64,000 nt of DNA from Hymenobacter ginkgonis (lineage in GTDB: Bacteria; Bacteroidota; Bacteroidia; Cytophagales; Hymenobacteraceae), in the NCBI RefSeq assembly GCF_009755225.1, contig NZ_WQKZ01000001.1:1116001-1180000 (forward strand), written 5' to 3'. The notes under the pieces were generated by a model. That model was not told where the DNA came from and ran no database searches. It saw nothing but the letters and a program-made list of their open reading frames with translations. Shown here one piece after another: positions 28,156 to 37,900 of the stretch. Numbering within the stretch: the first letter of the stretch is position 1; each line of letters starts with the position of its first letter. Made by a program: the position numbers and the translations under genes.

Positions 28156-28187
28156 AAAAGCCCCGGCCAGCTTTGGCCGGGGCTTTT
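28156..28187 (+). terminator. Rho-independent terminator after the M61 gene
   Basis: A 14-bp perfect stem (AAAAGCCCCGGCCA with TGGCCGGGGCTTTT) around a four-base loop, 43 bases after the stop. Confidence 0.9.
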
Positions 28188-28428
28188 GCGTGATGGGCAG
28201 CCGTATGGTACTTTATTGGCCAGCAAGCACGTGATATGAAAAACATATAATTAGAAAAATAATACTTATGATTTTTGTGCAGAACTAATAAGCGTTTGTG
28301 ATTTGAATAGTAAATCGAATCAATTAGCTGCTTGAGGTGGAAAAACGACTAATTTTAGAAATGTCAAGCAATTGAATCAAGCTATTTATAGTTGTGGTGT
28401 ATTGTAAATAAAGGTTAAATTATATTTA
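28188..28428 (+). promoter_or_regulatory. AT-rich upstream region of the lyase gene
   Basis: About 240 bases of much lower GC than the genes around them, leading to the ATG at 28429. It holds many A/T runs but no clear TAnnTTTG element. The composition suggests a regulatory region or an insertion of foreign DNA. Confidence 0.4.
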
Positions 28429-31425
28429 ATGGGTGTCTTTACAAATTGGGGTAATAAGTGCTTTTTTGGATTTGACGGGGTAGGAGTATCGTTACTGCTT
28501 CTGCTGTTTTTATTGGGTAACGGGGGCCAGCTGCGGGCACAGTCGGGTAGCTGGAACCCACCGGGGGCCGACCTGGCCTACCCCCGTACCTTGCTTAAGG
28601 GCCAGGCACTTGAGGAGGTGCGGGCTTCGCTGGCCGCCCCCGACCGCCTGGCGCTGTACCAAGGGCTGTGGGCCGAGGCGCAGGGCGTGCCTCCCGCCGA
28701 CAATACCTCAGCCAGCGGACGCCGGGCGCGGGCCACCTTTGCCAAAAACGCAGCCTTCGTGGTGCTGCTGGGCCGGCAGCCCGACGGGGCCGGTGGGCTG
28801 GCCCCCTTGCCCGCCGACCAGCGCCAAGCCTTGGTGGCGAAAGTCAGCAGCTTGCTCGAAAATAGTAATACCACCGTGGAAGGCCTCACGCAGTACACCG
28901 AGTGGCAGTGGCGCTCGAAAGAGCTGATTGACTACCTGATAGCCTACGACCTGCTGCGCGGGGCCAGCGAGCCCGCCGCCGCGCTGGCTGCCAGCCAAGC
29001 CCGCCTACAGGCCTTCGCCGGCAACCTCTACCTGCAATCGACCAAGCCGCTATTTACCATCACGTTTTATAACACCGTTAAAAACAACCATGCCCTGATG
29101 ACGGCCGCCGCCCTGGGCATGGCCGCCGTGGTGCTGAACGAGGCGACCAGCACCGACCGAAACCAGCAGCCAGCCAATTGGGCGGGGGTAGGGCTTTACA
29201 CCATCGACAATGTGCTGTGGCGCGATGCCCAGCGGCAGTCGGACTCGACGCAGGTGGCGGGCTACGCCGAGGGGCCCTACTACTTTAAGTACGCCATGCT
29301 CAATTGCCTGCCGTTCTTCCGGGCGATGGGCAACTTCTTACCTGATAACGCATTGCCGTATACTTTTGGCGCGACGACGCGCCGCCTGCGCAACCCGTAT
29401 TTTGACCCCAAGTACACGCGCCTCTACGACTGGGTGACGGCCATTTTGCAGCCCGACGGCCGCTTGCCGGCGCTGGCCGACTCATACGTGGATATGGGAA
29501 TGCCGGAACTGGCCCTGACGGGCCGGCGCGACTACGTCAAGCCTATGTATTTCAGCAAATTATCGGGCACGAGCATGGCCTCGCTGGCGGCGCAGCTGCG
29601 CGATGCCACCGTGGATATGCGCGCCGCCTGGCTGGCGGCAGCCCTGGCGCCCACCGCCCCAAACCAGCCAGCCCTAACGGTACTGCCCGCCGCGGGCAGC
29701 CTGGTTTTTCGGTCGGGCCAGGACTCGCTGGCCAACTACCTGCACCTCTACGGCCGCGGCGGCCTGGCGCAGGCCAACGCCGGGGGCCACAGCCAGGGCG
29801 ATGCCAGCAGCTTTATTCTGCACGCCCAGGGCCAACTGCTGGCCCTCGATGCCGGCTACCTGAGCTACGACCGCCGCGCCGAGGTAGGCCAAGCCACCAA
29901 CCACAACCTGGTGCTGGTAGATGGCGCCGGCCCGGCCATTGGCACGGCCGGGGCGGCTAGCTCGGCAGTGGCAGCCATTGAGCACACTTTTCAAACGCCA
30001 CAGTTGGCATATGGCGAAGTGACGACGGCTTACCAAAAGGCCAGCATCACGCGCAAAATCTTGTTTGTGCGCGGCACCTACTACCTGCTGGCCGATGCCG
30101 TAAGCGCCGCCGCGGCCCACACCTACACCTGGCAGCTGCACGGCTACGGCCTGGAGGGAGGCACCGCCGCCACCGGCACTTTCACAAACGACCAGGCCAG
30201 CCAGGAAGCCACCTGGCAAAAGAACGGGGTAGGCCTGCTAGCGCACGTGGCGGCCCCGGGCGGCGCCACCTATACGGCGGCTACTAACAAGCACGAAATC
30301 ACCTACAACACCACCGAAAACCACACGACGCTACTGGTGCAAACGGCCGCTGCCGCCCAGGCGCAGTTTCTGGCCGTGCTTTATCCCTACACCTCTACGC
30401 GGCCCCAGGTAGCAACTACTACCAGCCAGCCCGCGACGGCGGCCCTGGCCACAACGGGCGCCGACTTCATCGACGTGGCGTTCGCGCAGGCCGATTCGGT
30501 GCTGCAAACCGATGCCAGCGACCGGCTGCCGCAGGCCGTAGCGGCCGATGGCCTGCTGAACTTCTACTCGGCCACGGCCGATGGCACGTTTGCCCAGCTT
30601 TTTTTGCAGGAAGGCACGGTGCTGCGCGTCGGTTCCACGCCGGTGGTGCAGGCGTCGCGCCGGGCTACCATCAGCTGGCAGCGCGTGCAGGCCACCAGCT
30701 ACGCGGGCTACGCCAGCCGCGCCACTACCCTCACGCTGGCCTTGGCCAGTGCTCCGGCGGCCATAACGGGGCCGGGCGTGGCCAGCTATACCTACGAGGC
30801 CAGCACCCACCAGCTGCACCTCGTGCTGCAAGCTGCGTCCGACTTCGGGGTAATGGTAAGCCCTACCCCCTTGCCCGTGGTGCTAACCGCCTTTGCGGGC
30901 CAGCGCCAGGGCGAGGGCGTGCTGCTGCGTTGGCGCACGGCCTCGGAGCACGAAAGCCAGGGCTTTGAGGTGCAGCGGCAACTGGCTGGCGGCAACCCGG
31001 TTGCTTTTGAAGTGATTGGGTTTGTGGGGGGTAGGGGCAATGCCTCCCAGCCCACGGACTATACCTTTCGCGACGACCGGGCGCCGGGCGCTGCCGTGTA
31101 CTACCGCCTGCGGCAGCTCGACCAAAGCGGCGCGGCCACGTACTCGCCGGTAGTAAGCCTGGGCGGCAGTGCCGCGAGCCAAGCTGCCCTGCTGCCCGTG
31201 CTGCCCCAGCCCGCGCACGCAGTGCTGCAAGTGCAGCTAACCGGCCCCGCGCAAGACGTGACCCTGCGCCTGCTCGACGGCCTGGGGCGCGTGGTGCGCC
31301 AGCAGCGCTGCCGCCAGCAGACGCAGCTGGAAGTCGGGGCGCTGGCGCCCGGCCTCTACTACCTGGTGGCCGACGATGCTGCGGGCCAGCGCCTGGCGGG
31401 CAGCCAGAAGGTTCTGCTCGACTAG
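28429..31425 (+). CDS. Heparinase II/III-like polysaccharide lyase, type IX secreted
   Basis: A 998-aa exported enzyme likely to cleave uronic-acid polysaccharides by beta-elimination. After the signal (LLLLLFLLGNGGQLRAQ) comes an (alpha/alpha) toroid at about residues 50-410, with candidate catalytic residues in KNNHALM and EGPYYFKYAML. The heparinase II/III beta domain follows, with GGHSQGDASSFILHAQGQ, LALDAGYLSY and NHNLVLVDG. About residues 815-915 form a fibronectin-like region (GVLLRWRTASEHESQGFEV), and the last 75 residues a sorting tail (LLPVLPQPAHAVLQV to SQKVLLD). No SusC/SusD pair is adjacent. Confidence 0.88.
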   Translation: MGVFTNWGNKCFFGFDGVGVSLLLLLFLLGNGGQLRAQSGSWNPPGADLAYPRTLLKGQALEEVRASLAAPDRLALYQGLWAEAQGVPPADNTSASGRRARATFAKNAAFVVLLGRQPDGAGGLAPLPADQRQALVAKVSSLLENSNTTVEGLTQYTEWQWRSKELIDYLIAYDLLRGASEPAAALAASQARLQAFAGNLYLQSTKPLFTITFYNTVKNNHALMTAAALGMAAVVLNEATSTDRNQQPANWAGVGLYTIDNVLWRDAQRQSDSTQVAGYAEGPYYFKYAMLNCLPFFRAMGNFLPDNALPYTFGATTRRLRNPYFDPKYTRLYDWVTAILQPDGRLPALADSYVDMGMPELALTGRRDYVKPMYFSKLSGTSMASLAAQLRDATVDMRAAWLAAALAPTAPNQPALTVLPAAGSLVFRSGQDSLANYLHLYGRGGLAQANAGGHSQGDASSFILHAQGQLLALDAGYLSYDRRAEVGQATNHNLVLVDGAGPAIGTAGAASSAVAAIEHTFQTPQLAYGEVTTAYQKASITRKILFVRGTYYLLADAVSAAAAHTYTWQLHGYGLEGGTAATGTFTNDQASQEATWQKNGVGLLAHVAAPGGATYTAATNKHEITYNTTENHTTLLVQTAAAAQAQFLAVLYPYTSTRPQVATTTSQPATAALATTGADFIDVAFAQADSVLQTDASDRLPQAVAADGLLNFYSATADGTFAQLFLQEGTVLRVGSTPVVQASRRATISWQRVQATSYAGYASRATTLTLALASAPAAITGPGVASYTYEASTHQLHLVLQAASDFGVMVSPTPLPVVLTAFAGQRQGEGVLLRWRTASEHESQGFEVQRQLAGGNPVAFEVIGFVGGRGNASQPTDYTFRDDRAPGAAVYYRLRQLDQSGAATYSPVVSLGGSAASQAALLPVLPQPAHAVLQVQLTGPAQDVTLRLLDGLGRVVRQQRCRQQTQLEVGALAPGLYYLVADDAAGQRLAGSQKVLLD

Positions 31426-31470
31426 CACGGGTTTGGCCCTAGTATAATAGCATGAATGCTGCGTGCTGAA

Positions 31471-31510
31471 GCGGGGGGTAGGGCAAGGCTGCGCTAACCC
31501 TACCCCCCGC
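31471..31510. terminator. Bidirectional hairpin between convergent genes
   Basis: Arms 31471-31483 (GCGGGGGGTAGGG) and 31498-31510 are exact reverse complements. It separates the lyase gene from the GH15 gene that faces it. Confidence 0.75.
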
Positions 31511-31518
31511 TTGGCGGT

Positions 31519-33288
31519 TTACTGCGCCGATTGGCGCGCCGCATGCACCCGGCTATCCTGGCCGGCCAGCGCCTGCTTGAAGCCATTGACGGCGCACACG
31601 AAGGACGAGTGCACGAAGGTCTGCGGGAAATTGCCCAGCATCTGCTCGCCGCTGTCGAGGCCCGCTTCTTCGGCAAAAAAGCCCAGGTCGTTTTGGTAGC
31701 GCAGGGTAGCTTCGAGGATGGCGCGGGCCTTGTCCACGTTGCCGGCCACGGCGTAGTAGTGCGCCATCCAGCAAGTACCGGCCAGAAAGGCGCCTTCCTT
31801 GTGCGAGTCAAACTCTTCGAGGCGGCGCCAGTAGAGGTTTTCGCGGCACCAGTGAGTTTCGATTTCGTGCACGGTGGTCAGCATCTCGGGGCTGTCGGGC
31901 TCGCAGTATGACCACAGCGCAAATAGCGCGGCCGTAACGTCTACCTCCTGCGAGCCCGCGTATACGGCAAAAGCGCCGGTGCGCGTCAGGCAATGCGCCG
32001 CCACGTACGCCCGAATGGCGGTAGCCGCCTGACGCCACCGCGCGGCCTGCGCGGGTGAGTCGGCGTAGGCAGCAATAAACTCCAGCCCTATCGCCGCAAA
32101 TACCTTGGATGAAGTATAGGCTTTGGTGGTGCCTTCCTCCCAAATGCCGTTGTCGTCGTGCGCCCAGTTCTCGGCCAAAAAATCGGCTACTTGCACCACG
32201 GTTTCCCACTCCTGCTTCTCGCCAAAGCGGTCGTAGAGCAGCTTGGCGGCCACTAGCACGTTGGCATCGGCATCGAGTTGCAGCTGGTCGTAGGCCGTGT
32301 TGCCGATTTGCACCGGCCGGCTGCCCTGGTAGCCGGCCAGGTCTAGCTGCTTAGCACTCGTGATGAGCGTTTTATCAACTGCGTAAAAAGGCGCTGGCTT
32401 CTGCTGCTGGTTTTCGCGCATCGCCTCGGCAATAAAGGCCAGGAAGTTTTGCTCGACCCGGCCGATGTTGGTATCAAGCTGAATGAGCGCCCCCACAATC
32501 AGGCTCACGTCGCGCATCCACACGAAGCGGTAGTCGTAATTGCGCTGGCCACTCAGCACCTCGGGCAGCGAGGTAGTAGCGGCCGCAATGATGCCGCCCG
32601 TTGCCGCAAACGTCAACTGCTGCACCGCCCGAATAGAGTCCTGCACCTGCCGCTCGTAGGGCCCTTCGTAGTGCAGCAAATCGGCCACTTTGGCCCACGC
32701 GCGGGCCGTGTGGGCGAAGGAGTCGGTGAGGCGCTGCTCGGTCAGGGCTTCGCCCGGCGCGTCGCTGAGCACGGCCCAGCCGCTGGTGTCGGCCGGTACC
32801 TCAAATTGCAGGCTGTCGCCCACCTGCCGCAGCGGGTGCGAAGCGCGCAGCCACAGGCCTACCCCCCTAAACTCGGCCGAGTACCCGTCGGCTGCCAACT
32901 GCACGCTGGCTTCCTCCAGGCCGTAGCCGGGCCGCAGCCGAATGGTGTGCACCACCGGCACCGGCGCGGCCGAAGTGCGGCGACACAAGCCGCTAAAATC
33001 TTCTTCCAGCGGCATCCAGTCGGTGAGGCTGAAAGCCGGGCCGTCGCCCCCAAAGTGGGTAGTCAGCATACTGCTGCGGTCGAGGTAGGCGCGGTGGCTA
33101 AACTGCTGGCCCGCAGCCTCTACTGCCCAAAAGCCGCCCTGCGCCGCATCGAGCAGCAGCGAAAAAACGGCGCTGCTGTCGAAGCGCTGCGGGCAGTACC
33201 AGGCCAGGGTGCCCTGCTGGTCGAGCAGGGCGCAGGTGCGGCGGTCGCTGACCACGGCCAGCTCCTGAATGCGAGGTTGAGTGCGCAT
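31519..33288 (-). CDS. Glycoside hydrolase family 15 protein
   Basis: Glucoamylase/trehalase-type enzyme, 589 aa, cytoplasmic (no signal). The N-terminal beta-sandwich (to about residue 210) includes LAWYCPQRFDSSAVF. The (alpha/alpha)6 domain includes NYDYRFVWMRDVSL with the general-acid region and, near the end, EEAGLDSGEQMLGNFPQTF, both typical of bacterial GH15. It may hydrolyse trehalose or alpha-glucans; substrate is not fixed. Its ATG shares a base with the stop of the SDR gene (TGATG), so the two are translated together. Confidence 0.9.
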   Translation of the reverse strand: MRTQPRIQELAVVSDRRTCALLDQQGTLAWYCPQRFDSSAVFSLLLDAAQGGFWAVEAAGQQFSHRAYLDRSSMLTTHFGGDGPAFSLTDWMPLEEDFSGLCRRTSAAPVPVVHTIRLRPGYGLEEASVQLAADGYSAEFRGVGLWLRASHPLRQVGDSLQFEVPADTSGWAVLSDAPGEALTEQRLTDSFAHTARAWAKVADLLHYEGPYERQVQDSIRAVQQLTFAATGGIIAAATTSLPEVLSGQRNYDYRFVWMRDVSLIVGALIQLDTNIGRVEQNFLAFIAEAMRENQQQKPAPFYAVDKTLITSAKQLDLAGYQGSRPVQIGNTAYDQLQLDADANVLVAAKLLYDRFGEKQEWETVVQVADFLAENWAHDDNGIWEEGTTKAYTSSKVFAAIGLEFIAAYADSPAQAARWRQAATAIRAYVAAHCLTRTGAFAVYAGSQEVDVTAALFALWSYCEPDSPEMLTTVHEIETHWCRENLYWRRLEEFDSHKEGAFLAGTCWMAHYYAVAGNVDKARAILEATLRYQNDLGFFAEEAGLDSGEQMLGNFPQTFVHSSFVCAVNGFKQALAGQDSRVHAARQSAQ

Positions 33289-34064
33289 CAGGCGCCCTGC
33301 CCCAACTGGCGCATAAAGCCGCCGTCCATCACATAGGTTGAGCCCGTCACGTAGTCCGAATCGGCCGAGGCCAGAAACAACGCCAGCTTGGCGATTTCCT
33401 CGGGCTGGCCGGCGCGCTTCATCGGAATCTTCTGTTCCTTTTCGGCGCGGTCCTGCGGGTCGTCCAAGGCCTTCTGGTTCATGGGCGTCAGTATCATGCC
33501 CGGTGCCAGGTTGTTGACGTTGATGCCCGACTCGGCCAGCTCCAGGGCCAGCGTGCGGGTGAGGTTGCGCAGGCCGCCCTTGGCCGCGCAGTAGTCGGCC
33601 GTGCCCGGCGATACCACTTCCTCGTGTATCGAGGTCACGTTCACAATCTTGCCCTTACCCCCCTGCTGCTGGCGGTGCCGGGCAAAAAGCCGGGCCAGAT
33701 AAAACGGCCCGAACAAGTTGGTGCGAATGGTTTTCTCAAACTCGGCGGGCTCCATTTCCACCACCGGCTTGTGGGCGCCGCTCACACCGGCGTTGTTCAC
33801 CAAAATGTCGAGCGTGCCAAATTGAAGCACGGCCTGCGCAACTAGCTGCTCCGCCTGGTGGGCGTCGCTCACGTCGCACTGCACCACTAGCGCCTGCTGG
33901 CCGGCCTGCTCCACGGCCTGGCGGGTGCGCGCGGCCCCCTCGGCATCGGTGTGGTACACCACCACTACGTTAGCTCCTTCCTGGGCAAACTGGATTGCCG
34001 TGGCCTGGCCGATGCCCGAGTCGGAGCCCGTGATAAGGGCAGTTTTGCCTATTAATTTCTGCAT
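33288..34064 (-). CDS. SDR family oxidoreductase, glucose 1-dehydrogenase-like
   Basis: A 258-aa NAD(P)-dependent short-chain dehydrogenase. I start at the ATG at 34064, giving MQKLIGKTALITGSDSGIGQA, where the glycine-rich cofactor motif sits at the usual place. Further signs are LDILVNNAG, the catalytic YCAAK with the Ser in NVTSIHE, and PGMILTPMN. The sequence reads like the glucose/ribitol dehydrogenase subgroup. It is the upstream partner of the GH15 gene through a one-base overlap, which would fit glucose released from a glucoside being oxidised. Confidence 0.9.
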   Translation of the reverse strand: MQKLIGKTALITGSDSGIGQATAIQFAQEGANVVVVYHTDAEGAARTRQAVEQAGQQALVVQCDVSDAHQAEQLVAQAVLQFGTLDILVNNAGVSGAHKPVVEMEPAEFEKTIRTNLFGPFYLARLFARHRQQQGGKGKIVNVTSIHEEVVSPGTADYCAAKGGLRNLTRTLALELAESGINVNNLAPGMILTPMNQKALDDPQDRAEKEQKIPMKRAGQPEEIAKLALFLASADSDYVTGSTYVMDGGFMRQLGQGA

Positions 34065-34316
34065 GAGAATGTCGGGAAAAAGGAGCTCCAAAAAGCGCTC
34101 AAGGGCGTCGGGCTTGGTTAGCCAAACGTACCCCGTGCGGCTAAGGTTAGCGCCCTCAGCCTTGCTTTTTGGGCTCCCAGCGTGGCCTCTCAGGCAGGGG
34201 GTAGGGCTGCCCAAGCTGGCCACCACCCCGTGCTGGCAGTCCCGCTGCTAGCAGCTTATCAACAATAATAAACTGATTATTAATCTACTGTACTCGGGTA
34301 GTTCAACCGCTGGTAC

Positions 34317-34817
34317 TTAGCGCAGGGCGGCGCGGCCGTGGTACTGCCTGAACTGTGTGTAGAGGGTCAGCCCCAGGATTTTCCATTCTAAAAGTGCCGG
34401 AATATCATAGCTCAACTGCTGCCCCTGCACCTGGTATACGCCCGGCAGCCAGTGCCAATCCTGGCCCCCCGACAAGCCCGAAAACACGGGGGTAGCCCGC
34501 ACTTGAAGGCTGGTATCGGCCGCGGCCTGGCTGGCACTTACCTCCAACTGAAGGTGGTAGGCCAGCTGCTTGTCGAGCGAAACCCAGTAGTTGCCAGGCG
34601 CTAGGCCGGCCGCCGGGCCCGGCACCAACGTCGCGGCGTGGCCGGCCGGCTTGTCGGCGGCCGATGGCCGGTGGCAGAGCGCCAGCAGCCCCAGGCTCAG
34701 CAAAACGGCCGTGCCCAGCCCGCGCTGCTGCCGCACCAGCCCCACCGTGCGCACCACCAGATACAGTAGCCCCAAACCCAGCCCGATATTCAGCAAGCTC
34801 CAAACCAGGTATACCAT
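34317..34817 (-). CDS. Membrane hypothetical protein
   Basis: A 166-aa protein with two N-terminal membrane helices (about residues 4-24 and 35-50) and a soluble beta-rich remainder (YWVSLDKQLAYHLQLEV). No family recognised. It starts with ATG. It is on the same strand as the giant genes and about 150 bases after them, so a link is possible but not shown. Confidence 0.55.
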   Translation of the reverse strand: MVYLVWSLLNIGLGLGLLYLVVRTVGLVRQQRGLGTAVLLSLGLLALCHRPSAADKPAGHAATLVPGPAAGLAPGNYWVSLDKQLAYHLQLEVSASQAAADTSLQVRATPVFSGLSGGQDWHWLPGVYQVQGQQLSYDIPALLEWKILGLTLYTQFRQYHGRAALR

Positions 34818-34970
34818 CAGAAGGGGGTAGGCGCCGCGCGCGGCAGCCAGCGCTAGTTTTTCAGCAAGGTAGTCTGCGGAAGACCTGGGGCTGACTACCG
34901 AGCACCTGTGCCGGGCTTACGTAACTGGCGCACCGGTAGGTGCAGCAGTTCTGCCGGCCGTAAGGAAGGC

Positions 34971-37900
34971 TTACGCCGAAGCTATTAGCTGCACCTCCGT
35001 AAACACGATGCGCTGTGTGAGTTCGGCGCTCGTCCCCGGTGCACCCGCCGCGCCCGCGCCGGTTTCAAGCCGCTCGACCTCCCGCACGCGCACGCGCAGC
35101 GGGCCCGCCGGGGAGGCAGGCAGCTGGGCACTAAGGCGAGTGCCGAGGGCGCCCGTGGCCGTGGCCACGGCTACCCAGGCGAGCGTTGTATCGGCCGGCG
35201 GCGTAAGGGCAGTTAGCTCGACGGTAGTTGCCGACACCCCGGGCGGAAGCAGGCACTGCTCCACAATCAAATCGACTTGGTTGGGCTGCGGACCAGTTGG
35301 CCCGAGGCCTTCGAGCAGGATTTCGACGGCGGCAGGGCCGCGCCGATTGACCGTGAGCGTTCGCTCGGGCAGCAGCTGCACCAGCTCGGTGTGCACAATC
35401 GACGAGAGCTCGAGGTGGGGTAGGCTGCTGGGCTGGTAGCGGGCCACGGCCAGCTGCACGAAGGGGCAATACGAAGCAGCTGCCACCCCAGGCAGCGCAA
35501 TATCGGCGTACCACCGGTCGTCGTGAAACCACACCTCGTAGGGAACGGCCACGACGGTGGCCACGCCCGAGTCAACCAGTACTTCGGCTGCCGGCCCCGC
35601 GGTAGCAGCAAAAGCCGGTGGCGTCGGCCACTGCTCGGGGGTAGGCGTATCCCAAATGGGGTCGCGGCCAACTTGCGTAAGAAACGGCTGCACGCCCGCG
35701 GCGGGCTGGTTGCTTGGCCCCACGATAACGGCCAGCTGCTCGCCCTCCCCGCTCTGAAACCAGGGCCGCTGCAGCTCGACGCGCAGCAAGGCGTGGCGCC
35801 GCCGAATAGTTGCGCTCGTGCCATCGCTGCGCGTGGCGTTCTCCTGCTCCCAGCGAAAGGCCGGGCGCGTCGAGAGCACCAGGGGCGGGTGGGGGCGCGC
35901 CGAGCTGGGCACGTTCAGCGCCGGCAGCGGGGTAGGGGCAAGAAAAGCCTCGGGCGCTTCCTCGGCGCGAAAGAACTGCCGAAATCGGCTCACGGCGGTG
36001 AGCGTATAGCTGACCATGCGGTGGCGCGTGTCGCCCAGCTCGTGGCGCAACGGCTCGGCCAGGGCCTTGTCATACGGCCCAATGACTACCGCCTGCACCG
36101 GGGCGGCCGTGACGCTACTAGTCGTCTCGTCGCTGTACTCGGTCCAGGCGGCGGTTATTTCCAGCTTGGCCGTGCTCTTGGCGTGCACCGTCAGTAGGGC
36201 AGGGGTAGGGCTGAGGAGCGCAAAGGTTTGGCCTGGCTCGCGCACGGCGGCCAACGTGCCGGCCGGGTTTTGGAGGGGGCGGCGCACGGCGTGCACCAGG
36301 CGCACGATGTGCGCCGGCGTTGCTAGGGGGTGGCGGCCGAGCAGCACGGTAGTTTCAGACTCGCTGGGCAGTTGCTCTTTAATGGCAAAATGGTCCAGAA
36401 AATCGCCGCGCATAAACGTCGATAGCTCCAGGGTCAGCTGCTCGGCCGGGGGTAGGGCGATGGCAAGCTGCTCCGCCACCCACGCCGTGGTGGCAGCCGG
36501 GCCGGGCGCATCGGCGAGCACCACTTGCTTGGTATCCAGCGCGGGCCACGTTCCCGCCCAGCTGTGCAGCAGGGGCTCCTGAACGGCGGCGCCGGGCTCG
36601 GGCTGCGCGAACGCCGCTATACCCTCGGCCGCCGGGTCGGGCAGGGCCAGCGGCCCCGCAAACAGCGACCCAGTCGAGCCGCCGGGAGCCCCTGCCTGCT
36701 GCAGAGCCGCCAGCGTCTGGTCGGCCGCGCCCACGAGCGCGCCCGGGTGCTGCTGGGCCAAATCGAGGGCTATGGTGGGGGGGCGCAGCACGCGGCGAGC
36801 CGCTGTATACGCCGCGTACAATGGGTTTTGCGCCAAAAACGTGCCGGCCGGGGTGGGTGGGTTGCCGGCCGGGTCGCTGCGAACAGCCAGCAGGTCGAGT
36901 GCTTCGCCCGGCCCAAAGCTGCTCGCCTCTACGTCGGGGGGTAGCCGCAGCTCGGGGGAGGCTACTGGCTCGTAGCGCCGGTAAATGACGCTGGCGGTGG
37001 CGCAGCGGGCAGCCGCCGGGTCGGCCAGGCCGAGGCCCCCACCCGCAATGTCGGCCACGCGCGCCCGCATCTGGTACGCCTGCGTAAACTGCAGCCGCGG
37101 CAGCGACCCCTTTTTAACGTTAAAAGTCAAGTCGAAATCGAACGGCAGCGCCCCAAGGCGCCGCATTGGTTGGCCCCCGTTGGCGCTGCTAGCCAGGGGC
37201 GGTGGCACGGCGAGGCTCCAGCCACTCCAGCGCGCCACCACTTCGTCGGTGCGCAGGGCGCCGTCGGAGCCGCGCACGGCAGCCTGGGCTTTGAGGTGGC
37301 CTTCCTCAAAAGGCTGCTCCGTGGCAATGGTCAGGTCGCCAACGCGGTAGGTGGCTTCCCGCTCGTGCAGCGAGCGCCATTCGCCGCCCCGGTTGATGTC
37401 GAGCCGGTAGCCCAGCACGAGGTCGTCGGCGGTTAGCACGGCGGTGCTCATCGCCCCGCGCTGCCCATTGGCCCGTGCCACCTGCTGGCGCGCGTCGAAG
37501 TCTTGCTGCCGCGCGTGGCGCACCAGCAGCAGCCCCGCCGTGCGGAGCGCTGGCAGCTGCGCCGGGCTAGGCTGGCCGGCCAGTGGGCCGCCGTTGGGCG
37601 CCGCCTTGTGGGCGGCAGCGGCGTTGGCGGCGTCGGTGCTCGCTAGGGTGCGGGCCGCATCGCGCAGCCGCTGGGCCCCGGCATCTACATCCACCGTCAC
37701 TACCCCCCAGCGCGGTTTCTTTGCCGCGCCATTCGGGGCCGCCCGGTCGTCGGTTAGCGTAACCATGCCCGCGCTGATGGTCGGGGTCGAGGCCGGCAGA
37801 AAGCGTTGGCTAGCCGGCTCAAATTCGTACTGCGTAAAGGGCGAAACAATGGCTGGCAAAGTCGGCGCGGCCGGCGCATCGGGCCAGCGCACCTGCACTA

